Part shown: positions 33,552-41,559 of the stretch, in pieces
Layout of the letters: each line of letters begins with the position of its first letter
Position numbering within the stretch: the stretch's first letter is position 1
DNA from: JAEMQF01 sp963850525
GTDB lineage: Bacteria > Pseudomonadota > Gammaproteobacteria > Burkholderiales > Burkholderiaceae_C
NCBI GenBank assembly: GCA_963850525.1
Contig: CAWKLQ010000010.1
Location: 124,001 to 188,000, forward strand
Direction of reading: 5' to 3'
Length of the DNA stretch: 64,000 bases
Notes under the pieces: generated by a model
The model's database searches: none
Told to the model about the DNA's origin: nothing
The model's input: only the letters and a program-made list of their open reading frames with translations
Position numbers and translations under genes: made by a program

Positions 33552-36116
33552 TCAGTGCACGGTCTGCGCGTGCAACTCCGCGAGTTGCTTGCGCGCTCGG
33601 TGCGTCGCGCGTTCCATCAGGTACTTGTTCTCGAAGGCGCGGAAGCGGCCCGTCTCGCACATGCGAGTGAGCATGCGCAAGGTGACGGAGATCGTTTCCT
33701 GATGCTTCTTGCCGCGCGTGAAGACGAAAAACTGGCGGCCTGGGCTCATGTAGGTCAGGCGGACCTTTTTCCATTCGTCTTTCAAGTGCATCTGATACGC
33801 AAAGCCGAGGTTGATGTGGTCGATCAGCTCGGCGCCGCGCGTGGGCTCGTCGGCTTCGCCGTCCTTGGCGTCGAAGACGCCCAGGCCAGAGTCGACGGCC
33901 AGGGGCATGGGCTCGGTGCTGTCCGCCGGAGACTCGGAGTCGACGCCGATGCCGATGTCCACCGAATCGCTCCAGTTGATGTTCGATTCGGCAATCAGAC
34001 CCACCGCTTTGGCTTCCTCGGGCGTGAAGCGCTGTTCAATGTCCACCGCGTCTTGCAGCACCGGCAGGGGGCCCATCGAAGCCACCGACTCGGCGCCCGG
34101 CACCGGCGCATTCATGGCCGTCTCGAGTTGCTTGACCAGCATGTTGTGATCGAGCTCGGACAGGGGTTGTCCCTTCAGCGCCTCGGCGTGCGCCGGCAGC
34201 AGCTTGCCGAAGAACTCTTTCTGCGCGGCCGCCGACCAGCCGATGAACTTCATCCCCTCATTCAGGTCCTTCATGAGGCTCGGCAACAGCGTCAGGAACT
34301 TCTTGCGCAACGCCGGCGTGCCCTGGGGTTGGATGCTCATCACCAGGTCGCGCCCGACACGCTTGTAGCGCAGCAGCCGCTCGGAGTGGCCGCCCTCGCG
34401 GCTCACTGCCAGCACCAAGGCCTGACTCCAGACTTGCGAGAGGAAGTCGCCCAGATAGTCGGGAAGCGCCAGCGGCGCGAGCGCGGCGCGCATCTGCTGC
34501 ATGTAGCGCTGCTGAATGCGCAGCTCCGACTCCTTGCTCTCGATCGTTGCAAGGGCGCCGGTTTGTTCGGCCTCGACTTTCGTCTGGCTGGCGATGAAAC
34601 TCTCGAGCGCCTCCAGCTTGATTTCATAAAGATCGATGCGGTCGAAATCGCCCTCGACGATCTCCTGGACCAGGTCCCGGACCCGGGTGATGAATTCCAG
34701 GCCGGGCCCTTCGTCGAAGTCTTCGAAAGCGCAGGCAAGGGACGCCATGCGGTTCACAAAGCGACGCACCGGGTGGCGACGCGATGAGAAGAACGTCGTG
34801 TCGCTGAGCGCCACGCGCAGCACGGGCAGTTGCAGGCGCGCAATCTGGCGCGCCATGTGCGGCGGGACGCGGCTGTCGGAAAGAATCTGGTCGAACAGGC
34901 CGCCCACGACGTCGATCACCATATGGTCGAGCTTGCCCGCCGTGGCCTGGCGCAGTTCGTCGCGGTGCGCGTGAATCAGATTCACCGCCATCGCCCCAGG
35001 CATGACATCCCCCGTCATGTGCAGGTTCTGGCCGAGGGGTTGGGTCGGCAGGTAGCCCAGTGCGCCGTTCGCGCTGCGCGGACCGGCGTTGCCGAATGCC
35101 GAAGGCGAGTCACCGGAAACCGGGCTCGATGCGAGCATCGTCAGGCGGCGCAGCAGGTGCATCATTTGCACCTCGGCCTGGACCACCGGCGAGCCAGAAT
35201 ACATATCGGCGTCGCCGCCGCGCACGCTCGTCGGCCCGCCGCCAGAAAGATCGCCGCGCCCGCCGCCAGAAAGGTCGCCGCGCGCGCTGGCGCCCCCTGT
35301 ATTGACGGACTCAGGACTGGTGTAGGGCAGAACCCCGTGCACCGTTGCGCTGCCGCCGCGTGTGCTCGTGGGGCCATTGGCGCTGTAGCCGTTGGCAGGC
35401 GAGAGCGTGGCATAGCCGGAGTTGGCCGATCCCAGAGCGACACCCGGACCCTCGACACTGCGCACTGTCAACGCCGCCGGCTTGACGCCGCGCAGCTTCA
35501 GATCGCTGAGGATTTCCGCGTAACACGTCGGCATCGCGCGAGCCAGCGTTTGTCCGAGGTCACGTGCCAGGAGTTTGCGCACCTCACTCTCTTCGCTGAC
35601 CGCCTCGATGCCGCGATACAAAGCCGAGCCGAGAACCTCGGCACGCAGCGGATTGCCCTCCGCCGTGCCCGGCGCACTGCGGGTCAGCACGCTCATGTAA
35701 GAGGCGAGCTCGCGCAATTCGGTTTCGCACTCGTGGGTGATGAGTTGCGCGATGCGATCGGCGTGCAGTCGCTCGTCGACTTCATCGTCCTCGACCAGAC
35801 TCAACGATTCCCAGTTCGAAACCGCCACGGCGCGCTTGGCTTGCGGGCGGGTCGCGAGCTCGTGGCTCATCTTCTCGCCGAGCACTTCTTTGAATACGCG
35901 GTGGAACTCGAGCATGTTGCGTTGCAGGTCCTGCTGCGCTGACAACATCTTCTCGCGATCGGCCGCGCCTGGCGTGGACCGGGCCATGGTGCCCAGGACT
36001 TCGGTGACGCGTTCGGCGACCGCGGCAGCGGTCACCTTGACGTGATTCATCGCCGCTTCGAGGGCGGACTGCAGACGAGGTTCGGTGGGTCGCATCGGGA
36101 TACGGTTGACTGCCAT
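33552..36116 (-). CDS. DUF1631-family protein
   Basis: Large protein of 854 residues, unknown function, found mainly in beta- and gammaproteobacteria. No signal peptide or membrane segment is evident. A helical N-terminal region (1-210) is followed by a Ser/Gly/Thr-rich low-complexity linker (about 215-300) with a duplicated GDLSGGGR octapeptide. Then comes a long helical region with LLRRLTML, PHMARQIARLQLPVLRVAL and FFSSRRHPVRRFVNRMA. The C-terminus is PilZ-like (WKKVRLTYMSPGRQFFVFT, about residue 780). It is convergent with the pdxA-like gene. Confidence 0.85.
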   Translation of the reverse strand: MAVNRIPMRPTEPRLQSALEAAMNHVKVTAAAVAERVTEVLGTMARSTPGAADREKMLSAQQDLQRNMLEFHRVFKEVLGEKMSHELATRPQAKRAVAVSNWESLSLVEDDEVDERLHADRIAQLITHECETELRELASYMSVLTRSAPGTAEGNPLRAEVLGSALYRGIEAVSEESEVRKLLARDLGQTLARAMPTCYAEILSDLKLRGVKPAALTVRSVEGPGVALGSANSGYATLSPANGYSANGPTSTRGGSATVHGVLPYTSPESVNTGGASARGDLSGGGRGDLSGGGPTSVRGGDADMYSGSPVVQAEVQMMHLLRRLTMLASSPVSGDSPSAFGNAGPRSANGALGYLPTQPLGQNLHMTGDVMPGAMAVNLIHAHRDELRQATAGKLDHMVIDVVGGLFDQILSDSRVPPHMARQIARLQLPVLRVALSDTTFFSSRRHPVRRFVNRMASLACAFEDFDEGPGLEFITRVRDLVQEIVEGDFDRIDLYEIKLEALESFIASQTKVEAEQTGALATIESKESELRIQQRYMQQMRAALAPLALPDYLGDFLSQVWSQALVLAVSREGGHSERLLRYKRVGRDLVMSIQPQGTPALRKKFLTLLPSLMKDLNEGMKFIGWSAAAQKEFFGKLLPAHAEALKGQPLSELDHNMLVKQLETAMNAPVPGAESVASMGPLPVLQDAVDIEQRFTPEEAKAVGLIAESNINWSDSVDIGIGVDSESPADSTEPMPLAVDSGLGVFDAKDGEADEPTRGAELIDHINLGFAYQMHLKDEWKKVRLTYMSPGRQFFVFTRGKKHQETISVTLRMLTRMCETGRFRAFENKYLMERATHRARKQLAELHAQTVH
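35235..35282. repeat. 24-base tandem repeat, two copies, inside the DUF1631 gene
   Basis: Copies at 35235-35258 and 35259-35282 differ at a single base (35250 versus 35274). Each encodes the octapeptide GDLSGGGR on the minus strand, so a copy-number change keeps the frame. Confidence 0.85.
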
Positions 36117-36126
36117 TGCGCGCCGG

Positions 36127-36141
36127 CCGACGAAACGTCGG
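36127..36141. promoter_or_regulatory. Palindrome just upstream of the DUF1631 gene
   Basis: CCGACG-AAA-CGTCGG is a perfect 6-bp inverted repeat, 10 bases before the DUF1631 ATG. It could be an operator or an mRNA hairpin near the ribosome binding site. No regulator is recognised. Confidence 0.3.
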
Positions 36142-36201
36142 TGGGCTGGGCGTGGCCAGTATCGAGCCGATCGATGCGCCCATTGCGGCGCGCGGAGTCG
36201 A

Positions 36202-36630
36202 CTATCTCTTCAGCGCGTCGCGAATTTCACGAAGCAGCATCACATCTTCGGGAGTGGGTGCAGGCGGCGCTGGCGGCGCTGCCGATTTCATCCGATTGAT
36301 CTGCTTGACCATCATGAAAATGATGAAGGCGAGGATCACGAAGTTGAGCGCCACGGTAATGAAATTTCCGTAAGCAAAGAGCGGCACACCGGCCTTGGTC
36401 AGCGCGTCGTAGGTCAACGGGCCCTTGAAATCCGCGGGCGCGCTGCCGAGCATGAAAAAGAGATTGGAAAAATCCAACCCGCCGAGTATCTTGCCGGCCA
36501 CCGGCATGATGATGTCCTTGACGAGCGAGTCGACGATCTTGCCGAATGCGGCGCCGATGATCACGCCCACGGCGAGATCAACGACGTTACCCCTGGACAC
36601 GAAATCCTTGAACTCAGTTGCGAGGCTCAT
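36202..36630 (-). CDS. mscL: Large-conductance mechanosensitive channel
   Basis: Pentameric emergency channel that opens under hypo-osmotic shock. It has 142 residues. The N-terminal helix (EFKDFVSRGNVVDLAVGVIIG, read in two parts) and TM2 (ITVALNFVILAFIIFMMVK) are typical. A C-terminal helical bundle ends DVMLLREIRDALKR. The ATG at 36630 has a CAGGAGA ribosome binding site upstream. Confidence 0.97.
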   Translation of the reverse strand: MSLATEFKDFVSRGNVVDLAVGVIIGAAFGKIVDSLVKDIIMPVAGKILGGLDFSNLFFMLGSAPADFKGPLTYDALTKAGVPLFAYGNFITVALNFVILAFIIFMMVKQINRMKSAAPPAPPAPTPEDVMLLREIRDALKR

Positions 36631-36810
36631 GTGCTTGTCTCCTGATTGCTCATTGCGAAGTGGTGAAGTCCGTCCGATTGCCCGTCTCTGCTCAAGCTTT
36701 CCGGACCACCCGAAGTATTGCAGAAGGTCCAGCGTGTCGGCCCGGTGCGCGCCTTGCCACGCTGGTCCGCGCGCTGCATGCTTGCGGTTCGAGGCCCTTG
36801 ACACGTCCGT

Positions 36811-36816
36811 TACAAT
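36811..36816 (+). promoter_or_regulatory. Candidate -10 element of the petABC operon
   Basis: TACAAT 36 bases before the petA ATG. A TTGACA lies only 7 bases upstream of it, too close to act as its -35. At the normal 17-base distance the sequence is only TTCGAG. The rest of the 36631-36852 gap shows no gene. Confidence 0.4.
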
Positions 36817-36852
36817 CCCGGGTTAGCCCTGGCCTGACCTTTGAGGTGATGA

Positions 36853-37452
36853 ATGAGTGATCTGCGAATCGATGACGACAAACGCACCTGGCTGATCGCC
36901 TCCGGCTGCGTTGGGGCGGTCGGCGCCGGATTCGGCGCGGTTCCATTCGTCGCGAGTTTCCAGCCGTCGGAGCGTGCCCGGGCCGCCGGGGCTGCGGTCG
37001 AGGTCGACATCGGCGCGCTGCAGCCGGGCGAGCGGCTCACCGTCGAGTGGCGCGGCAAGCCGGTGTGGATCGTTCGGCGCACCGCGCAACAACTCGAATC
37101 GCTGAAGAAGGTCGACGCCTTGTTGGCCGACCCGGCCTCTGCACGCAAGCCCGAAGAGCTGACGCCGGCGTACGCGCGCAATGCGCATCGTTCGATCAAG
37201 CCTGAAGTGTTCGTCACCGTGGGGATTTGCTCGCACCTGGGCTGTTCGCCGACGGAGAAGTTCCAACCCGGCGCCCAAGCGTCCTTGCCCGATGACTGGG
37301 CGGGCGGATTTCTTTGCCCGTGCCACGGTTCGACGTTCGACATGGCCGGGCGCGTCTACAAAAACAAGCCCGCGCCGGACAACCTCGAGGTGCCTCCGCA
37401 CATGTATTTGTCGGAGAACCGGCTCATCATCGGCGACGACAAGAAGGCCTGA
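36853..37452 (+). CDS. petA: Ubiquinol-cytochrome c reductase, Rieske iron-sulfur subunit
   Basis: Takes electrons from ubiquinol in the bc1 complex. It has 199 residues. An N-terminal signal anchor is followed by the [2Fe-2S] ligands Cys126/His128 (CSHLGC) and Cys155/His158 (CPCHGS). The pre-anchor sequence is DDKRTWL, a Lys-Arg pair where the Tat motif usually has Arg-Arg. The ribosome binding site GAGGTG precedes the ATG. First gene of petABC. Confidence 0.97.
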   Translation: MSDLRIDDDKRTWLIASGCVGAVGAGFGAVPFVASFQPSERARAAGAAVEVDIGALQPGERLTVEWRGKPVWIVRRTAQQLESLKKVDALLADPASARKPEELTPAYARNAHRSIKPEVFVTVGICSHLGCSPTEKFQPGAQASLPDDWAGGFLCPCHGSTFDMAGRVYKNKPAPDNLEVPPHMYLSENRLIIGDDKKA

Positions 37453-37484
37453 GCGTCACGCTCGGCAGGACCTGGAGAAGAACA

Positions 37485-38948
37485 ATGGCTGAATTCAAGG
37501 TGGCGAGCGCCGACGCGTCACTCGCAGAAAAACTGATGACGTGGGTCGACAACCGGTTTCCGGCGACCAAGCTCTACAAGGAGCACATGTCGGAGTACTA
37601 CGCGCCGAAAAACTTCAATATCTGGTACGTCTTCGGTTCGCTGTCGCTGCTGGTGCTGGTGATCCAGATCGTCACGGGGATCTTCCTGACGATGCACTAC
37701 AAGCCCGATGCGACGCTCGCGTTTGCGTCGGTCGAGTACATCATGCGCGACGTGCCGTGGGGCTGGCTGATGCGCTACATGCACTCCACGGGCGCATCGG
37801 CGTTCTTCATCGTCGTCTACCTGCACATGTTTCGCGGTCTGCTCTATGGCAGCTACCGCAAGCCGCGTGAACTCGTCTGGATCTTCGGCTGCGCGATCTT
37901 TCTGTGCCTGATGGCCGAAGCGTTCATGGGTTACCTGCTGCCGTGGGGCCAGATGAGCTACTGGGGCGCGCAGGTCATCGTGAACCTGTTCGCTGCCGTG
38001 CCGCTGATCGGCCCGGACCTGGCGCTGCTGATTCGCGGCGACTACGTCGTCGGTGACGCCACCCTGAATCGCTTCTTCGCATTCCACGTGATCGCCGTGC
38101 CGCTGGTGCTCGTGGGGCTTGTTGCGGCGCACATCATGGCCTTGCACGAAGTCGGGTCGAACAACCCGGACGGCGTCGAGATCAAGTCCAAGTTGGGAAG
38201 CGACGGACGTCCGCTCGACGGCATTCCGTTTCACCCGTACTACACGGTGCACGACATCTTTGCCGTCAGCGTGTTTCTGGCGATCTTCAGCGCGATCGTG
38301 TTCTTCGCGCCGGAGTTCGGCGGGTACTTTCTCGAGTACAACAATTTCATTCCAGCCGATCCGCTGAAGACGCCTACGCACATCGCGCCGGTCTGGTACT
38401 TCACGCCCTACTACTCGATGTTGCGCGCGACGACCGATCAGATGATGGCGGTGCTGTCGATCATCGTCGCCGTGGCCGCGGTGCTGGCGCTTCGTAAACC
38501 CGCGATGAGCTCGGGAGCCAAGGCCGTGATCGCGGCGTTCGCGCTCATCCTGATTGCCCTCTTTGGCGGTTTCAAGTCGCTGTTCCTCAGTGTGGGCCTC
38601 ACCGGGCTCGCGCAGTCGCCGCTGCTCGCCGGATTCGAGGCCAAGTTCTGGGGTGTCGTGGTGATGGGGGGCGCCGTGCTGATCCTGTTCTTCTTGCCCT
38701 GGCTCGACCAGTGTCCCGTCAAATCGATTCGCTATCGACCGAGCTGGCACAAGTGGTTGTATGGCGGATTCGTGTTTTTCTTTCTCGTGCTCGGCTACCT
38801 CGGCTCGCAGCCACCCTCGAATGCCGGCAACTACGTGTCGCAGGTGGGTACGCTCGTCTACTTCGGCTTTCTTCTGCTGATGCCGTGGTGGAGCCGGCTC
38901 GGGCGCTTCGAGCCTGTCCCCGAGCGCGTCACCTTCGCTGCGCACTGA
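37485..38948 (+). CDS. petB: Cytochrome b of the bc1 complex
   Basis: Haem-b membrane subunit with the quinol oxidation and reduction sites. It has 487 residues, eight or more helices. Visible features are the haem-ligand helices (MRYMHSTGASAFF, YLHMFRGLLYG; FFAFHVIAVP, AAHIMALHE) and the Qo-site motif PEFGG near the fourth loop. It starts 32 bases after petA with GGAGAAG as ribosome binding site. The C-terminus is slightly longer than in many homologues. Confidence 0.97.
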   Translation: MAEFKVASADASLAEKLMTWVDNRFPATKLYKEHMSEYYAPKNFNIWYVFGSLSLLVLVIQIVTGIFLTMHYKPDATLAFASVEYIMRDVPWGWLMRYMHSTGASAFFIVVYLHMFRGLLYGSYRKPRELVWIFGCAIFLCLMAEAFMGYLLPWGQMSYWGAQVIVNLFAAVPLIGPDLALLIRGDYVVGDATLNRFFAFHVIAVPLVLVGLVAAHIMALHEVGSNNPDGVEIKSKLGSDGRPLDGIPFHPYYTVHDIFAVSVFLAIFSAIVFFAPEFGGYFLEYNNFIPADPLKTPTHIAPVWYFTPYYSMLRATTDQMMAVLSIIVAVAAVLALRKPAMSSGAKAVIAAFALILIALFGGFKSLFLSVGLTGLAQSPLLAGFEAKFWGVVVMGGAVLILFFLPWLDQCPVKSIRYRPSWHKWLYGGFVFFFLVLGYLGSQPPSNAGNYVSQVGTLVYFGFLLLMPWWSRLGRFEPVPERVTFAAH

Positions 38949-38971
38949 AGCCTTTGCCGGAGAAATCGATC

Positions 38972-39742
38972 ATGAAAAGACGCATCGCCGCGCTGCTTGC
39001 GGCGCTCAGCCTGGCCTCCCCGGTTGCAGCCAGCGAAGGCGGTATCGCGTGGGACAAGTTCCCTCAAGAGCGCATGACGAATGTGGCGGCGCTGCAGAGC
39101 GGCGCGCATTTGTTCGTCAACTACTGCCTGAACTGCCATTCCGCAAGTTATATGCGATTCAATCGCCTGCGCGACTTGGGCCTGAGTGAAAGCGAGATCA
39201 AGAGCAACCTGCTGTTCACGACCGACAAGGTCGGCGAAACGATGAAAGTCGCGCTCGACCCGAAACAAGCCAAGGAGTGGTTCGGTGCCTTGCCGCCCGA
39301 CCTGACCGTCATCGCACGGTCGCGCGCCGACATCGGCAAGGGCAGCGGCGCGGACTACCTCTACACCTATTTGCGCAGCTACTATCGCGATCCCGGCAAG
39401 GCGACAGGTTGGAATAATCTGGCTTTCCCCAATGTGGGAATGCCCCACGTCCTCTGGCAGCTGCAAGGCCAGCGCAGCGCCAAGTTTGTCGACGCGAAGG
39501 ACCCTCACGACGCGTCCAAGACGGTGCATCTTTTCGACCGCTATGAAACCATCGCGCCCGGCACGTTGTCGCCGCGCGAATACGACGAATCCGTCGCCGA
39601 CCTGGTGGCTTACCTGCAGTGGATGGGTGAGCCCGCCCAGGGCCAGCGCGTGCGGGTCGGCGTCTGGGTCTTGATCTTTCTCGGCCTGTTCATCGTCGTC
39701 GCGTGGCGGCTCAACGCGAGTTATTGGAAAGACGTGAAGTGA
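38972..39742 (+). CDS. petC: Cytochrome c1 of the bc1 complex
   Basis: Accepts electrons from the Rieske protein and passes them to soluble cytochrome c. It has 256 residues. A cleavable signal peptide ends near PVAA-SEGG (about residue 20). The haem c site is CLNCH (Cys52, Cys55, His56). A C-terminal membrane anchor spans about residues 229-247 (VGVWVLIFLGLFIVVAWRL). Last gene of petABC. Confidence 0.97.
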   Translation: MKRRIAALLAALSLASPVAASEGGIAWDKFPQERMTNVAALQSGAHLFVNYCLNCHSASYMRFNRLRDLGLSESEIKSNLLFTTDKVGETMKVALDPKQAKEWFGALPPDLTVIARSRADIGKGSGADYLYTYLRSYYRDPGKATGWNNLAFPNVGMPHVLWQLQGQRSAKFVDAKDPHDASKTVHLFDRYETIAPGTLSPREYDESVADLVAYLQWMGEPAQGQRVRVGVWVLIFLGLFIVVAWRLNASYWKDVK

Positions 39743-39859
39743 GCGACGAAGCCCACTTCACTCCTTGAACGCGGCGCCTGGTTTGAAGCGGCGCGCGTCG
39801 CCACGCTGGCAAGGCGCCACGTTTGCCTCTCTGATCGATTTCAACTAGGAGCCACCACC

Positions 39860-40471
39860 ATGATGGTGCTTTACTCCGGAACGACCTGCCCCTATTCGCA
39901 CCGGTGTCGTTTCGTGCTGTTCGAAAAGGGCATGGACTTCGAGATCCGCGACGTCGATCTCTTCGCCAAGCCGGAAGACATCGCCTTGATGAACCCGTAC
40001 AACGAGGTTCCGATCCTCGTCGAGCGCGATCTCATCCTGTACGAGTCGCACATCATCAACGAATACATCGACGAGCGCTTTCCGCACCCGCAGCTCATGC
40101 CGGGCGACCCTGTGGCGCGGGCGCGAGTTCGGCTGTTCCTCCTGAACTTCGAGAAGGAGTTGTTCGCGAACGTGAACCTGCTCGAAGCGCGCGGCGTGAA
40201 ACCCAGCGACAAACAACTCGAGAAGGCACGCGCCCAGATTCGCGACCGCCTGACCCAGCTTGCGCCGATCTTCCTGAAGAACAAGTACATGCTGGGCGAC
40301 GACTTTTCGATGCTCGACGTGGCGATTGCGCCGCTCTTGTGGCGTCTGGACTATTACGGCATCGACATGTCGAAAAACGCGGTGCCGCTGCTCAAGTACG
40401 CCGAGCGCATCTTTTCGCGCCCGGCCTACATCGAAGCGTTGACGCCCTCCGAAAAGGTCATGCGCAAGTAG
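39860..40471 (+). CDS. sspA: Stringent starvation protein A (GST-fold)
   Basis: RNA-polymerase-associated protein with glutathione S-transferase fold, 203 residues. The N-terminal thioredoxin-like domain begins MVLYSGTTCPYSHRCRFVL, and the helical C-terminal domain includes DDFSMLDVAIAPLLWRLDYYGI. TAGGAG precedes the ATG at 39860. It is followed by sspB, as in E. coli and most betaproteobacteria. Confidence 0.94.
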   Translation: MMVLYSGTTCPYSHRCRFVLFEKGMDFEIRDVDLFAKPEDIALMNPYNEVPILVERDLILYESHIINEYIDERFPHPQLMPGDPVARARVRLFLLNFEKELFANVNLLEARGVKPSDKQLEKARAQIRDRLTQLAPIFLKNKYMLGDDFSMLDVAIAPLLWRLDYYGIDMSKNAVPLLKYAERIFSRPAYIEALTPSEKVMRK

Positions 40472-40503
40472 GCTTGCCTGCCTTTTCGCCCCGCTCCAGC
40501 CCC

Positions 40504-41028
40504 ATGAATCGCCCGCCGATCGCGCCCACCGTTGCAGGCTCGTCGACGCGGCCTTACCTGATTCGCGCGCTGCACGATTGGTGTACGGACAACGGTTTTA
40601 CGCCCTACATCGCGGTATTCGTCGATGCCAACGTGCAAGTGCCGATGGAATACGTGAAGGACTCTGAGATCGTCCTGAATCTGGGTTTTGAGGCGACGAC
40701 CGCACTGAAAATGGGCAATGATGCGATTGAATTCAAAGCGCGCTTCGGTGGGGTTTCGCGCGAAATCGTGGTTCCTGTGGACCGGGTGATTGCGATTTAT
40801 GCGCGCGAGAATGGACAGGGAATGGCCTTTCCTTCACCAGCGAATACCCATGCTGCGGTGAAGGCCTCGCTGGGTGAAGGGCCGCCAGCGACGCTGGTGC
40901 GGGGTCCGCGTCTGGCGTCGTCCGACGCAGGCGCTGAACGCGCTGCTGCGCCAAGCAGCGCGCTGGACGACACTGACCCCCCGGAACCATCAGGGGGCGG
41001 GCGTCCGTCGCTCAAACGCGTCAAATGA
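40504..41028 (+). CDS. sspB: ClpXP protease specificity-enhancing factor
   Basis: Adaptor that delivers ssrA-tagged proteins to ClpXP. It has 174 residues. The substrate-binding domain spans about residues 15-115 (RPYLIRALHDWC, YIAVFVDANVQVP). A flexible, Pro/Ser/Ala-rich tail follows. The tail ends PSLKRVK, where the ClpX-binding motif in E. coli is LRVVK, so the motif is present in an altered form. It starts 32 bases after sspA. Confidence 0.95.
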   Translation: MNRPPIAPTVAGSSTRPYLIRALHDWCTDNGFTPYIAVFVDANVQVPMEYVKDSEIVLNLGFEATTALKMGNDAIEFKARFGGVSREIVVPVDRVIAIYARENGQGMAFPSPANTHAAVKASLGEGPPATLVRGPRLASSDAGAERAAAPSSALDDTDPPEPSGGGRPSLKRVK

Positions 41029-41038
41029 AAACCCAAAG

Positions 41039-41061
41039 TGGCGCAAAATCGCCCCGCGCCA
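41039..41061 (+). terminator. Possible terminator hairpin after sspB
   Basis: TGGCGC and GCGCCA form a 6-bp stem with an 11-base loop starting 10 bases after the sspB stop. A run of five T's comes 11 bases after the stem, which is farther than in a standard terminator. Confidence 0.3.
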
Positions 41062-41121
41062 TCAATCAGGCCGTTTTTCGCGTCTGTGTCCTCTCGCTTC
41101 GCACCCGACGCCGCGGAAATC

Positions 41122-41197
41122 GCCGGCTTAGCTCAGTTGGTAGAGCACCCGCCTTGTAAGCGGAAGGTCGTCCGTTCGATTCGGACAGCCGGCACCA
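41122..41197 (+). tRNA. tRNA-Thr (anticodon TGT)
   Basis: 76-base cloverleaf with encoded CCA. The 7-bp acceptor stem (GCCGGCT/AGCCGGC), D-arm with AGTTGGTA loop, anticodon loop CTTGTAA (TGT at 41155-41157) and T-arm GTCCG-TTCGATT-CGGAC are all present. The first anticodon-stem pair is C-A, the only mismatch. It follows petABC-sspAB, its usual place in Burkholderiales. Confidence 0.97.
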
Positions 41198-41223
41198 ATG
41201 CACGCCCAGGAGATTACCTGGGG

Positions 41224-41541
41224 TCAGTTCGGTTGAACCTTGATCCTTATTGAGCTAACCTGCCAGCCCCGCTCTTGCAATATTCGCTCGAGTCGGGGTT
41301 GCAACTGGCGCAGTTTGGCCGCGACGGAAGGATTTGCCGCCAATAGCGACCAGCCGAGATCGTCGACAGGGCCTGGCTTGGTTTGTGCGGCCAGAAGGGC
41401 AGGCAGGTGGGGGCGGATTGCGTTGAAGCGGGCAGATGAGTCCCGCATGAGTTGCTGCAGTCTGATCAAAGGAGTGCTGTTGCGCAGCACCGATTCGATC
41501 GGAAGCGCGTCCGGAGTCGCCTGGGGTGGTTTCGGATTCAC
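41224..41541 (-). CDS. DUF721 (DciA-like) protein
   Basis: 105-residue basic protein of the DUF721 family. Conserved C-terminal block NPSVAAKLRQLQPRLERILQERGW and the ending IRIKVQPN. Related DciA proteins in other bacteria help load the replicative helicase, but this short betaproteobacterial form is not characterised. The start appears to be GTG at 41541, only 18 bases from the divergent M23 gene. A TACACT hexamer lies 7 bases before it in place of a ribosome binding site. Confidence 0.82.
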   Translation of the reverse strand: MNPKPPQATPDALPIESVLRNSTPLIRLQQLMRDSSARFNAIRPHLPALLAAQTKPGPVDDLGWSLLAANPSVAAKLRQLQPRLERILQERGWQVSSIRIKVQPN

Positions 41542-41548
41542 CTGACGG

Positions 41549-41554
41549 AGTGTA
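41549..41554 (-). promoter_or_regulatory. Candidate -10 element of the DUF721 gene, leaderless spacing
   Basis: TACACT on the minus strand with 7 bases before the GTG start at 41541; it lies in the 18-base gap between two divergent genes. Confidence 0.4.
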
Positions 41555-41559
41555 GTGAG

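Noticed and set aside
36798..36816. TTGACA followed by TACAAT upstream of petA read as a full promoter
   Set aside because: The two hexamers are only 7 bases apart; sigma-70 promoters need about 17. Only the TACAAT is kept as a possible -10.
41122..41197. tRNA-Thr as a pseudogene because of a mismatch at the top of the anticodon stem
   Set aside because: Only the outermost C-A pair is unpaired. All other stems, the loops, the anticodon and the encoded CCA are normal, so it is kept as functional.
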